From: an uncultured Collinsella sp.
GTDB taxonomy: Bacteria; Actinomycetota; Coriobacteriia; Coriobacteriales; Coriobacteriaceae
DNA: 9,046 nt
Direction of reading: 5' to 3'
Assembly (NCBI GenBank): GCA_958424475.1
Contig: CATZTY010000025.1
Span: 1-9,046, forward strand
Shown here: piece by piece, positions 1-7,119 of the stretch
How the letters are laid out: every line of letters starts with the position of its first letter
Numbering within the stretch: position 1 is the first letter of the stretch
Position numbers and translations under genes: made by a program
Notes under the pieces: generated by a model
Databases searched by the model: none
What the model was told of the DNA's origin: nothing
The model's input: the letters and a program-made list of their open reading frames with translations, nothing else

Positions 1-1043
1 GTTTTTGCCAGGCTGGCATGACGTATCGCCCGGTGCGCGAGCGCTCGGCCGACCAGATCGTCTCGTCGGTGATTCAGGGTCTGGAAAAGACCGGCTATGA
101 CGAGGTGTCGCTGACCTCGCTCTCCACGACCGACCACTCCTGCATTCGCGACGTGCTCGGCAGGCTCAACCGTCGCCTGGAGGATACGGGTATTCGCGTG
201 TCTATTCCGTCGCAGCGCCTGGATTCGTTTGGCGTGGATATGGCCGAGTCGGTTGCCGGCGAAAAGAAGGGCGGCCTGACGTTCGCGCCCGAGGCCGGCA
301 GCCAGCGCATGCGCGACATCATTAACAAGAACGTGACCGAGGAGGACTTGGACCGTGCGGCCAAGGCGGCCTTCGAGGCCGGCTGGAACCGTATGAAGCT
401 CTACTTTATGATGGGCCTTCCCGGCGAGCGCGACGAGGACATCGTGGCCATCGCCAATCTGGCCGATCACGTGCTGGAGCTCGGTCGTTCCGTGGTGCCC
501 AAGGCTCGTCGCGGCTCGATCTCGGTGTCCATCTCGGTTTCGGTCTTTATCCCCAAGGCTGCCACGCCGTTCCAGTGGTGCCCGCAGCTCGACTACGACG
601 ACGTCAAGCGTCGCCAGAAGCTGCTTATCACGAGCGTTCGCAACCGTGCCGTCCGCGTGCATTACCACGATGCCGAGACTTCGCTCATCGAGGCCGCGCT
701 GTCCCGCGCCGGTCGCGACATGACGCCCGTCATCATCGATGCTTGGCGCTCGGGCTCTCGCTTTGACGCCTGGGTAGAGCATTTCTCGCTCGATAACTGG
801 AAGGAGGCTGCTGCCAAAAACGGCATCGACCTCAATGAGCTCGTGCACCTGCCCTACGAGTTGGACTGGCGCCTGCCGTGGGAGCACGTGAGCCCCGGCT
901 GCACGCGCGGCTTCCTCGAGCGCGAGTACCGTCGCTCGCTCGAGGGCGTCACGACTCCCGACTGCACCCGCACGTCGTGCACCGGCTGCGGGATCTGCCC
1001 CACGCTCCACGCCAAGAATGTATTGATGGGTGATCGCGCATGA
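1..1043 (+). CDS. B12-type radical SAM protein (TIGR03960-like), 5' end outside window
   Basis: This is a partial gene whose reading frame is open back to the left edge. The first complete codons (from base 3) give FCQAGMTYRPVRER, which matches the end of the CxxxCxxC iron-sulfur motif of radical SAM enzymes, so the ATG at 18 is internal and not the start. About 346 residues are visible. They include a GGLTFAPEAGSQRMR segment, a YFMMGLPGERDEDI segment typical of the radical SAM barrel, and a C-terminal cysteine cluster (CTRTSCTGCGICP) that may bind a second metal cluster. From family knowledge, this resembles the TIGR03960 group, which usually carries an N-terminal B12-binding-like domain and has no established reaction. 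The missing part would hold that domain and the first cysteines. The stop codon overlaps the next gene's start as ATGA, implying translational coupling. Family assignment is good; function is unknown. Confidence 0.85.
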   Translation, partial: FCQAGMTYRPVRERSADQIVSSVIQGLEKTGYDEVSLTSLSTTDHSCIRDVLGRLNRRLEDTGIRVSIPSQRLDSFGVDMAESVAGEKKGGLTFAPEAGSQRMRDIINKNVTEEDLDRAAKAAFEAGWNRMKLYFMMGLPGERDEDIVAIANLADHVLELGRSVVPKARRGSISVSISVSVFIPKAATPFQWCPQLDYDDVKRRQKLLITSVRNRAVRVHYHDAETSLIEAALSRAGRDMTPVIIDAWRSGSRFDAWVEHFSLDNWKEAAAKNGIDLNELVHLPYELDWRLPWEHVSPGCTRGFLEREYRRSLEGVTTPDCTRTSCTGCGICPTLHAKNVLMGDRA

Positions 1044-1852
1044 GTGAGCGCCTGACCGACAACCCCTCGCTCTTTAGGCTTCGTGTTCGCTATGGCAAGC
1101 GCGATCGCCTTAAGTACCTGGGCCATCTCGAAGTGATCCATACCATTGAGCGCATCGTGCGCCGTGCAGGACTTCCCTATGCCGTCACGCAGGGCTTCTC
1201 TCCGCACATGCGCGTGGGCTTCTCTTCGGCGCTGCCGGTGGGTACGTCGTCGACCTGCGAGTGGTATGACCTGTTTATGACCGAGTTCGTGGCGCTCGAC
1301 GAGGCGTTTGGGCGCCTGGCTGCGGCGTCTCCGGCCGATCTGGCGCCCATCGAGGCGGCGTACATCGACGTGCGCACGCCGGCGTTGACGGCGCAGCTCA
1401 CGCGCCTGTCGTATCGCATCGACCTGCACTTGGATCCCGAGGCGCCCGTAAGCGCCGACGAGGTGCGTCGTGCGATCGACACGCTGCGCGCGGGCCACGG
1501 CATCGACTACGCGCGCGGCAAAAAGAGCAAGCGCTTGGATTTGGATCACACGCTCGTGGGCTATGAGCTCACGGCGGGGGAGCGCCCGGACCATTTGGTG
1601 CTCATGCTCGACACCCATGCCGACAACGAGGGCTCCATGCGTCCGGAAATTTTGCTTTCCGCTGCTGATGTTTTGTTGCAGGGCTTGACCCCGGGCGTGG
1701 ATGCACCTATTGTTTCCACCGGTATGCAAGACCTCGTGACCATCTGCTCCTACGATGTCGAGCGTCAGAATCAAGCATGCGAGGACGACGAGGGCCGACT
1801 CGTCAGCCCCATACCTGTGCGAACTTGTGGATTTACTCCACATACTCGTTGA
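1040..1852 (+). CDS. Radical SAM-linked protein, DUF2344 (TIGR03936-like)
   Basis: A 270-residue protein begins RLRVRYGKRDRLKYLGHLE and continues with RRAGLPYAVTQGFSPHMRVGF. Both are hallmark segments of the DUF2344/TIGR03936 family, which is nearly always encoded beside, or fused to, the radical SAM protein upstream. The ATG overlaps the upstream TGA by 4 bp, so the two are probably made together as partners. No catalytic motif is recognised and the biochemical role is unknown. The last 50 or so residues are not recognised as part of the family core. The end of the gene contains the -35 region of the rplU promoter: the TGA stop at 1850-1852 lies within TTGACG. In many bacteria this pair sits next to an RNase E/G gene and rplU; here no RNase gene lies between. 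Confidence 0.85.
   Translation: MSERLTDNPSLFRLRVRYGKRDRLKYLGHLEVIHTIERIVRRAGLPYAVTQGFSPHMRVGFSSALPVGTSSTCEWYDLFMTEFVALDEAFGRLAAASPADLAPIEAAYIDVRTPALTAQLTRLSYRIDLHLDPEAPVSADEVRRAIDTLRAGHGIDYARGKKSKRLDLDHTLVGYELTAGERPDHLVLMLDTHADNEGSMRPEILLSAADVLLQGLTPGVDAPIVSTGMQDLVTICSYDVERQNQACEDDEGRLVSPIPVRTCGFTPHTR
1826..1842. repeat. Short perfect inverted repeat upstream of the rplU promoter
   Basis: TGTGGA, five bases, then TCCACA form a perfect 6-bp inverted repeat ending 6 bases before the -35 hexamer. It lies inside the last codons of the DUF2344 gene. It could be an operator or a weak RNA hairpin. Each arm resembles part of a DnaA box (TGTGGATAA, 7 of 9 bases), but this may be chance. Confidence 0.35.
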
Positions 1853-1880
1853 CGGGGGTATTTTCGCCTGCTACTATATT
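1849..1880 (+). promoter_or_regulatory. Promoter of the rplU-rpmA-obgE operon
   Basis: TTGACG (1849-1854) is separated by 17 bases from TACTAT (1872-1877), which is preceded by TGC as in an extended -10 element; TATATT at 1875-1880 is an alternative -10. Transcription would start near 1884, about 36 bases before the L21 start codon. This is the best sigma-A-type promoter in the window and is placed as expected for a ribosomal protein operon. Confidence 0.7.
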
Positions 1881-1919
1881 CGGCTGTTGCACTAACTGAT
1901 GCATGAAGGGCAAGTAAAC

Positions 1920-2294
1920 ATGTACGCAATCGTTAACACGGGCGGCAAGCAGTACAAGGTCGCCACCGACGATGTCATCACCGTCGAGAAGATCGAGGGC
2001 AATGAGGGCGACAAGGTCACCCTGCCGGTTATCTTCCTCAACGATGGTAAGAAGATCGTCACCGATCCCGACAAGCTGGCCAAGGCCAAGGTTACTGCTC
2101 AGATCGTTGAGCAGTTCAAGGGCGAGAAGCAGCTGGTCTTCAAGTTCCACAAGCGCAAGCGCTATCGTCGTCTGAAGGGTCACCGTCAGCAGCTCACCAA
2201 GCTGAAGATCGTGAAGGTTCAGGCTACCTCCCGCGCCAAGAAGGCTGTCAAGGCAGAGGCTGAGGCTGTTGCCGAGGCTCCCGTCGCCGAGTAG
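1920..2294 (+). CDS. rplU: 50S ribosomal protein L21
   Basis: The 124-residue protein begins MYAIVNTGGKQYKV, the family signature start, and carries the basic 23S-rRNA-binding stretch FKFHKRKRYRRLKGHRQ near residues 77-93. L21 is a large-subunit protein that binds 23S rRNA and cooperates with L20 in assembly. I chose the ATG at 1920. An in-frame ATG at 1899 would add seven residues that the family lacks, and a purine-rich GAAGGG lies 9 bases before 1920. The protein is longer than the usual 100-105 residues because of an Ala/Glu-rich tail (about residues 108-124). It is the first gene of its transcript, and rpmA follows after 33 bases, the standard pairing. Confidence 0.97.
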   Translation: MYAIVNTGGKQYKVATDDVITVEKIEGNEGDKVTLPVIFLNDGKKIVTDPDKLAKAKVTAQIVEQFKGEKQLVFKFHKRKRYRRLKGHRQQLTKLKIVKVQATSRAKKAVKAEAEAVAEAPVAE

Positions 2295-2327
2295 ATTACA
2301 CTCGTAACGAAAGAGTAGGTATACACA

Positions 2328-2585
2328 ATGGCACACAAAAAAGGACTCGGTTCCTCCCGTAATGGCCGTGACTCCCGCGGTCAGCGCCTTGGCACGAAGC
2401 GCTATGCCGGCCAGACGGTAACCACGGGCACGATTCTCGTCCGTCAGCACGGCACGCACATCCACCCGGGTGAGAACGTTGGCCGTGGTAAGGACGACAC
2501 GCTGTTCGCGCTGGTCGACGGTACCGTTGAGTTCCACAAGGGTATCAAGCACAGGGTCAGCGTACGCCCGCTCGCGAACGCGTAA
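2328..2585 (+). CDS. rpmA: 50S ribosomal protein L27
   Basis: The 85-residue protein begins [16 protein letters not shown] and contains [17 protein letters not shown] and [18 protein letters not shown], both diagnostic of L27. The basic N-terminus of L27 reaches into the peptidyl-transferase centre. No cleavable N-terminal extension of the Firmicutes type is present; the Met is followed directly by AHKK. Length is normal. The Shine-Dalgarno is weak (AAAGAG, then GTAGGT), and rplU is 33 bases upstream. A terminator-like hairpin follows 25 bases after the stop. Confidence 0.98.
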   Translation: MAHKKGLGSSRNGRDSRGQRLGTKRYAGQTVTTGTILVRQHGTHIHPGENVGRGKDDTLFALVDGTVEFHKGIKHRVSVRPLANA

Positions 2586-2610
2586 TTCACCCTTCATAGA
2601 GCACATATGT

Positions 2611-2653
2611 GGGAGGCACTTGAGTTTTAGGATTCAAGGGTCTCCCTCTTTTT
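2611..2653 (+). terminator. Intrinsic terminator or attenuator between rpmA and obgE
   Basis: GGGAGGC (2611-2617) pairs with GTCTCCC (2640-2646, one G-U pair). After one A-G mismatch, CTTGAG pairs with TTCAAG (one G-U), closing an 8-base loop. The stem is followed directly by TCTTTTT. The U-run ends 2 bases before the AGGAGG of obgE, leaving no room for a promoter after it, so obgE expression probably depends on read-through. A perfect palindrome, CACATATGTG (2602-2611), overlaps the first stem base and could form a competing structure. Confidence 0.7.
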
Positions 2654-2657
2654 GTAG

Positions 2658-4136
<1,479 letters not shown>

Positions 4137-4139
4137 GCC

Positions 4140-4817
4140 ATGTCGCTGCGCGGTGGAATCGGTCTGCCCGAGCTTCCTCTAGAGGACGGGCAGGAGTTTA
4201 GGCTCGGCATTATGGGTGGCACCTTTGATCCCATCCATTACGGGCACCTGGTGACCGCCGAGCAGGCGCGCGAGTCGCTCGACTTGGATGCTGTGCTCTT
4301 TATGCCGGCGGGCTCTCCTGCCTTTAAGCTTGACAAGCCGGTGACGCCTGCTGAGGACCGTTATGCCATGACGGTCCTCGCCACCGCCGCGAACCCGGCC
4401 TTTTTGGCGAGTCGGTTCGAGATCGACCGTCCGGGCGTAACCTATACGGCCGATACGCTTCATGCCCTTCGCGACTTTTACCCGCCGCAGGTAAAGCTCT
4501 ACTTTATTACGGGCGCCGACGCGATTATCGATATCGTGACCTGGCATGATGCCGAACGAATCGCTGAGCTTGCTACCTTTATTGCGGCGACGCGACCGGG
4601 CTTTGATATCGATACGGCGCGTGCCCGAATTAAAGAGTCGGGACTGCCGTTCGACGTGCGCTATATTCAGATTCCGGCGCTGGCGATCAGCTCGACGAAC
4701 ATTCGTAAGCGAGTTGCCCGCGGCATGAGCGTGCGCTATCTTACGAGCGAGTCCGTGCTCGGCTACATTCGCAAACGCAGGCTATATGCCGATTTGGGCC
4801 AAGAAGATTTTGAGTGA
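4140..4817 (+). CDS. nadD: Nicotinate-nucleotide adenylyltransferase
   Basis: A 225-residue enzyme that transfers AMP from ATP to nicotinate mononucleotide to form deamido-NAD, in cytoplasmic NAD synthesis. GGTFDPIHYGH (26-36) is the nucleotidyltransferase motif with the catalytic HxxH-type histidines. FMPAGSPAFK (54-63), TGADAI (124-129) and ISSTNIR (183-189) are the other expected motifs. About 20 residues precede the usual family start (LGIMGGTFDPIH). The ATG at 4140 is 3 bases after the obgE stop, with GGAGGGCGAG overlapping the obgE end as ribosome binding site, so this start is well placed. nadD-yqeK-rsfS is a conserved order in Gram-positive bacteria. Confidence 0.96.
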   Translation: MSLRGGIGLPELPLEDGQEFRLGIMGGTFDPIHYGHLVTAEQARESLDLDAVLFMPAGSPAFKLDKPVTPAEDRYAMTVLATAANPAFLASRFEIDRPGVTYTADTLHALRDFYPPQVKLYFITGADAIIDIVTWHDAERIAELATFIAATRPGFDIDTARARIKESGLPFDVRYIQIPALAISSTNIRKRVARGMSVRYLTSESVLGYIRKRRLYADLGQEDFE

Positions 4818-4829
4818 TGGGGGTCTACG

Positions 4830-5438
4830 TTGTCGGTAGAGGATCAGTTTGAGGGCGATGAGCGCGCGCTGCTCAAGCGCATTCAAGAGCTGCTCGATGT
4901 TCGCATGAAGGATAAGCGCAAGCGCTATGTGCATTCGCTGGGTGTTGCCGAGACCGCACTTCATCTGGCCGAGGTCTACGGCGTTGACCGCTTTGATGCC
5001 GCTGCTGCCGGTCTGATCCACGACTGGGACAAAGTGCTCTCCGACGACGAGCTGGTTACGCGCGCTCTGCATTACGGCATTAAGATTGCCGGCTCTCCTT
5101 CCGCCGCGACGCCGCTTTTGCATGGCCCTGTTGCCGCCTATGAGCTTCCGCAGCTTTTTCCCGAGCTGTCGCCGGCCGTTTTCCAGGCTGTCGACCGTCA
5201 CACCGTGGGTGCCTGCGACATGACGCCGCTCGATATGGTGGTCTTTGTGGCCGATGCCATCGAGCCCAACCGCCACGGCGACTATGCACATGCGCTGCGC
5301 AAGATGGTGGGGGAGTCGACGCTCGACGAGTTGTTCTTCTCCTGTTTTGCGCAGGGTTTGGTCTATGTGATTCAGTCCGGGCGCTATCTTTATCCCACGG
5401 CTATTTCGATTTACAACCATTACGCCCAGCTGCGCTAG
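4830..5438 (+). CDS. yqeK: YqeK-type HD-domain bis(5'-nucleosyl)-tetraphosphatase
   Basis: A 202-residue HD-domain hydrolase; family members cleave Ap4A symmetrically to two ADP. Metal-binding positions visible are H35 (in RYVHSLGVAETA), H64-D65 (IHDWDK), H98 (LLHG), H124 (VDRHTVG) and D142 (VADAIEPNR). The usual motif after HD is roughly HDIAK or HDITK, so HDWDK is a small variant; the key His-Asp pair is intact. The start is TTG at 4830, with GGGGG at 4819-4823 as a weak ribosome binding site, 12 bases after nadD. Position between nadD and rsfS strongly supports the YqeK assignment. The reaction is from family knowledge. Confidence 0.92.
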   Translation: MSVEDQFEGDERALLKRIQELLDVRMKDKRKRYVHSLGVAETALHLAEVYGVDRFDAAAAGLIHDWDKVLSDDELVTRALHYGIKIAGSPSAATPLLHGPVAAYELPQLFPELSPAVFQAVDRHTVGACDMTPLDMVVFVADAIEPNRHGDYAHALRKMVGESTLDELFFSCFAQGLVYVIQSGRYLYPTAISIYNHYAQLR

Positions 5439-5465
5439 CTCGGGCTGTCTAGAAAGAGGTATTTC

Positions 5466-5921
5466 ATGGCCGACGAGACAATGACCGACGAGCAGATTCT
5501 TGAAGGTGTGGAGCACAAGAGCTTCGTCGCCACGTCCGACCGCACTGCCGCCTCGCTGTCCGCGAGCGGTGTCGCCGCCGAGGATGTCGCCCGCGCCGCC
5601 GCGCAGGCCGCCTACGACAAGAAGGGCGAGGACGTTCAGGTGCTCGACCTGACCGAGCTTTCCGATGTGTGCGACTACTTTGTGCTCGCCACCGGTACCA
5701 ACAACCGCCAGGTCGATTCCATCGTCGACGAGATCGAGGAGAAGGTCGCCAAGGCTTGCGGCGAGCACCCGTTCTCCATCGAGGGCCGCGAGCAGAAGAC
5801 CTGGATGCTCATGGACTACGGCTCGGTTGTCGTCCACGTCTTCACTCCCGAAGCCCGCGACTTCTACCGCCTCGAGAAACTCTGGGGAGACGCCCCCCAG
5901 CTCCCCCTCAACCTCCTCTAG
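5466..5921 (+). CDS. rsfS: Ribosome silencing factor RsfS (Iojap family)
   Basis: A 151-residue protein. Its core (about residues 40-143) carries the RsfS signatures VLDLTELSDVCDYFVLATGTNNRQ, split here as VLDLTELSDVCDY (59-71) and FVLATGTNNRQ (72-82), then WMLMDYGSVVVHVF (113-126) and FYRLEKLWGDAP (133-144). RsfS binds L14 on the large subunit and blocks subunit joining when nutrients are low. Its N-terminus is about 35 residues longer than typical (105-120 aa family members) and is not recognisable. AAAGAGG lies 6 bases before the ATG. It is the last gene of the operon. The stop is a tandem TAG TAG: the second TAG, and the last base of the first, are part of the downstream repeat. Confidence 0.95.
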   Translation: MADETMTDEQILEGVEHKSFVATSDRTAASLSASGVAAEDVARAAAQAAYDKKGEDVQVLDLTELSDVCDYFVLATGTNNRQVDSIVDEIEEKVAKACGEHPFSIEGREQKTWMLMDYGSVVVHVFTPEARDFYRLEKLWGDAPQLPLNLL

Positions 5922-5951
5922 TAGCTCATTTGAGACGGGGTTTAGCTACCC
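5921..5951 (+). repeat. REP-like repeat 1 (degenerate, at rsfS stop)
   Basis: Begins GTAGCTCATTTGAGACGGGG and ends TTTAGCTACCC. GTAGCT (5921-5926) and AGCTAC (5944-5949) form a 6-bp inverted pair. The first base is the last base of the rsfS stop codon. It forms the outer copy of module A with repeat 2; the operon terminator lies between them. Confidence 0.75.
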
Positions 5952-5962
5952 TCACGTATATC

Positions 5963-6005
5963 GCCGGGCAGTTGCGGTTTTCCGCACCTGCCCGGCTTTC
6001 TTTTT
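5963..6005 (+). terminator. Intrinsic terminator of the rplU-rsfS operon
   Basis: GCCGGGCAG (5963-5971) pairs perfectly with CTGCCCGGC (5988-5996). A T-C mismatch is followed by TGCGG/CCGCA around a TTTT loop. The stem is followed by TTTCTTTTT. This is the strongest terminator in the window. It lies 42 bases after rsfS and is enclosed by repeats 1 and 2. Confidence 0.92.
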
Positions 6006-6012
6006 GCCCAAA

Positions 6013-6052
6013 GTAGCTAATTTGGGACGGGGCTTTTTTAGCTACTAGCTAC
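6013..6052 (+). repeat. REP-like repeat 2 (well conserved)
   Basis: GTAGCTAA (6013-6020) and TTAGCTAC (6038-6045) form a perfect 8-bp stem around a 17-base loop holding TTTGGGACGGGGC. A second AGCTAC follows at 6047-6052. It is the inner copy of module A and the unit nearest upstream of the transposase. No convincing promoter is visible in 6053-6130. Confidence 0.8.
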
Positions 6053-6146
6053 CGTTCGCCGATAGAAGCGAGTTGCGGTTCATTGCGTGAAATTTAGCTT
6101 TCCGACTCGGGTAACGTATTTGTTATCTGTAGAGGAGGAGATGCGT

Positions 6147-6896
6147 ATGACTCGGACCGCGCGGGAAATCTCTGTTTACGGCTATTACCATGTCGTCCAA
6201 AAGGGCTGTGGTGGTCAGCTGATATTTGAGGATGCTGACGATCGACTCTATCTGATTCGACTGATAGCTTCGAAATGCCAGAAGTTCAAAGTGGATGTCA
6301 TCGCATGGTGCCTTATGGATAATCACATTCACTTGTTGCTAGATGACGGGCATGCTCACCTGAGCGATTGCATGCATTCGATTACGACGGCGTATGCCAT
6401 GTATTTCAATTCTAAGACAGGCAGGAGAGGTCCTGTTTTCCAGGATCGATTTAAGAGTGTGCCGATTCTCGATGATGATCAGCTGCTCAACTGCGTTCGT
6501 TACATTCACGATAACCCTGCGAAAGCCAGAATTGGCACTGCTTCGCTCTATCGCTGGAGCAGCTTTAGCGAGTATATGGGCTATCCGGGAATTTGTAAGA
6601 CTGATTGCGTGCTCGGGTTGCTCGGGAATTCCCAGAGATTTTTTGCATTTAGCACCTCGGGCGAGCCCAATGGCTATTGCTTCCGTTATGGCGCTCATGT
6701 GAGTGATACTGACGCGCTTGAGTTTGCGCAGGCGTTGCTCAAACCATACGAGCCTCACCATCTCAACGCTCTGCCCAAGGGCGTGCGTGATGACTGTATC
6801 CGTAAGCTCAAAAGCGAGGGCTTTTCGATCAAGCAGATCGTGCTCCTCACGGGTATCGGCCATTGCACGATTCAAAAAGTTAAAGTTGAAAAGTAG
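6147..6896 (+). CDS. REP-associated tyrosine transposase (RAYT, Y1/HUH family)
   Basis: A 249-residue single-strand DNA transposase of the IS200-like Y1 superfamily, RAYT branch. The N-terminus MTRTAREISVYGYYHVVQKG matches the family start. The HUH motif is H60-I-H62 in WCLMDNHIHLLL. The helix with the nucleophile candidates is AYAMYFNSKTGRRGPVFQDRF (Y83 or, more likely, Y86). RYIHDNPAKA (118-127) is also conserved. The C-terminal GFSIKQIVLLTGIGHCTIQ is a helix-turn-helix, as in many RAYTs. I chose the ATG at 6147: AGGAGGAG lies at 6132-6139, the right distance for it, while ATG 6141 is too close and 6087 adds an unrelated leader. GC is lower than neighbours (about 42% in 6241-6300 against 62% in 3121-3180), suggesting transfer. 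The TAG stop lies inside repeat 3. The gene appears intact. Such genes are usually single-copy domesticated partners of REP repeats. Confidence 0.9.
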   Translation: MTRTAREISVYGYYHVVQKGCGGQLIFEDADDRLYLIRLIASKCQKFKVDVIAWCLMDNHIHLLLDDGHAHLSDCMHSITTAYAMYFNSKTGRRGPVFQDRFKSVPILDDDQLLNCVRYIHDNPAKARIGTASLYRWSSFSEYMGYPGICKTDCVLGLLGNSQRFFAFSTSGEPNGYCFRYGAHVSDTDALEFAQALLKPYEPHHLNALPKGVRDDCIRKLKSEGFSIKQIVLLTGIGHCTIQKVKVEK

Positions 6897-6924
6897 CTCA
6901 TTTTAGGCGGGGTATTTTTGCTGC
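6893..6924 (+). repeat. REP-like repeat 3 (degenerate, at transposase stop)
   Basis: Begins GTAGCTCATTTTAGGCGGGG and ends TTTTTGCTGC. The transposase TAG stop (6894-6896) is the TAG of its GTAG. The right arm has drifted from AGCTAC to TGCTGC. It is the outer copy of module B. A short hairpin, CCGG-ACAT-CCGG (6935-6946), separates it from repeat 4. Confidence 0.7.
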
Positions 6925-6946
6925 GGTCGCCAAACCGGACATCCGG

Positions 6947-6982
6947 GGTAGTCAATTTGGGACGGGGCTATTTTAGCTACCC
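6947..6982 (+). repeat. REP-like repeat 4 (left arm of perfect 36-bp inverted pair)
   Basis: Starts GGTAGTCAATTTGGGACGGG and ends CTATTTTAGCTACCC. It is exactly the reverse complement of 7034-7069 over 36 bases. The spacer between the arms is 51 bases. Confidence 0.9.
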
Positions 6983-7033
6983 TTTGGCTGACGGTGAATG
7001 AATTAGGCCGAATGAATCTCAACCGATATATAG

Positions 7034-7069
7034 GGGTAGCTAAAATAGCCCCGTCCCAAATTGACTACC
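7034..7069 (-). repeat. REP-like repeat 5 (right arm of perfect 36-bp inverted pair)
   Basis: On the - strand it reads identically to repeat 4. It is the inner copy of module C. Identity over 36 bases, while the outer copies have diverged, suggests a recent duplication or a conversion between the arms. Confidence 0.9.
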
Positions 7070-7088
7070 AATGCCGTGTCGGACGGAA

Positions 7089-7119
7089 GGCAGCAACCCC
7101 CCCGTCCAAAAAAGACTAG
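7089..7119 (-). repeat. REP-like repeat 6 (degenerate, at dinB stop)
   Basis: On the - strand it reads CTAGTCTTTTTTGGACGGGG, then GGGTTGCTGCC. It shares TAGTC, the TTT run and GGACGGGG with repeats 4 and 5, and the GCTGC end with repeat 3. The dinB TAG stop (7116-7118) lies in its CTAG. It is the most degenerate copy. The linker to repeat 5 contains a small hairpin on the - strand (CCGT-CCGAC-ACGG). Confidence 0.55.

Larger units (their letters stand above)
5921..7119. mobile_element. RAYT transposase island with six REP-like repeats
   Basis: One Y1 transposase gene is surrounded by six related repeat units: four on the + strand (5921, 6013, 6893, 6947) and two on the - strand (7034-7069, 7089-7119). 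The units begin with GTAG (CTAG in the last), as known REP elements do, and share a (T)TTGGGACGGGG core. The island lies between two housekeeping blocks, and the transposase has lower GC than its neighbours. From family knowledge, RAYT proteins bind and cleave REP elements that begin GTAG; that this gene acts on these repeats is inferred. Exact boundaries of any mobile unit and a target-site duplication cannot be seen. Confidence 0.65.

Noticed and set aside
854..1843. Long open frame on the - strand (329 codons)
   Set aside because: It lies opposite two clear genes, shows no family resemblance, and results from high-GC codon bias.
1833..2606. Open frame on the - strand opposite rplU and rpmA
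   Set aside because: Leu/Val/Asp-rich shadow of two ribosomal protein genes and their promoter.
2602..2611. Palindrome CACATATGTG as a stand-alone operator
   Set aside because: Short and with no matching promoter; kept only as a possible alternative fold with the adjacent terminator.
4782..5837. Long open frame on the - strand (351 codons)
   Set aside because: It is antisense to yqeK and rsfS, which have strong family matches; no ribosome binding site or recognised motif.
6087..6146. Upstream extension of the transposase from ATG 6087
   Set aside because: The added residues do not match the family, and the strong AGGAGGAG lies just before 6147.
7071..7107. A 4.5S/SRP RNA gene, suggested by CGGAAGGCAGCAA
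   Set aside because: Only the apical GGAAGG-AGCA string fits. The CAGG side is wrong, no long flanking stem exists, and the sequence is explained as linker plus the degenerate right arm of repeat 6 on the - strand.
7081..7113. Hairpin GGACGG-N15-CCGTCC as a terminator
   Set aside because: The T-run precedes the stem on the - strand and reads as an A-run on the + strand, so neither direction has stem followed by U-run.
5921..7119. CRISPR array
   Set aside because: Copies are degenerate, occur in both orientations, have irregular spacing, and no cas genes are present.
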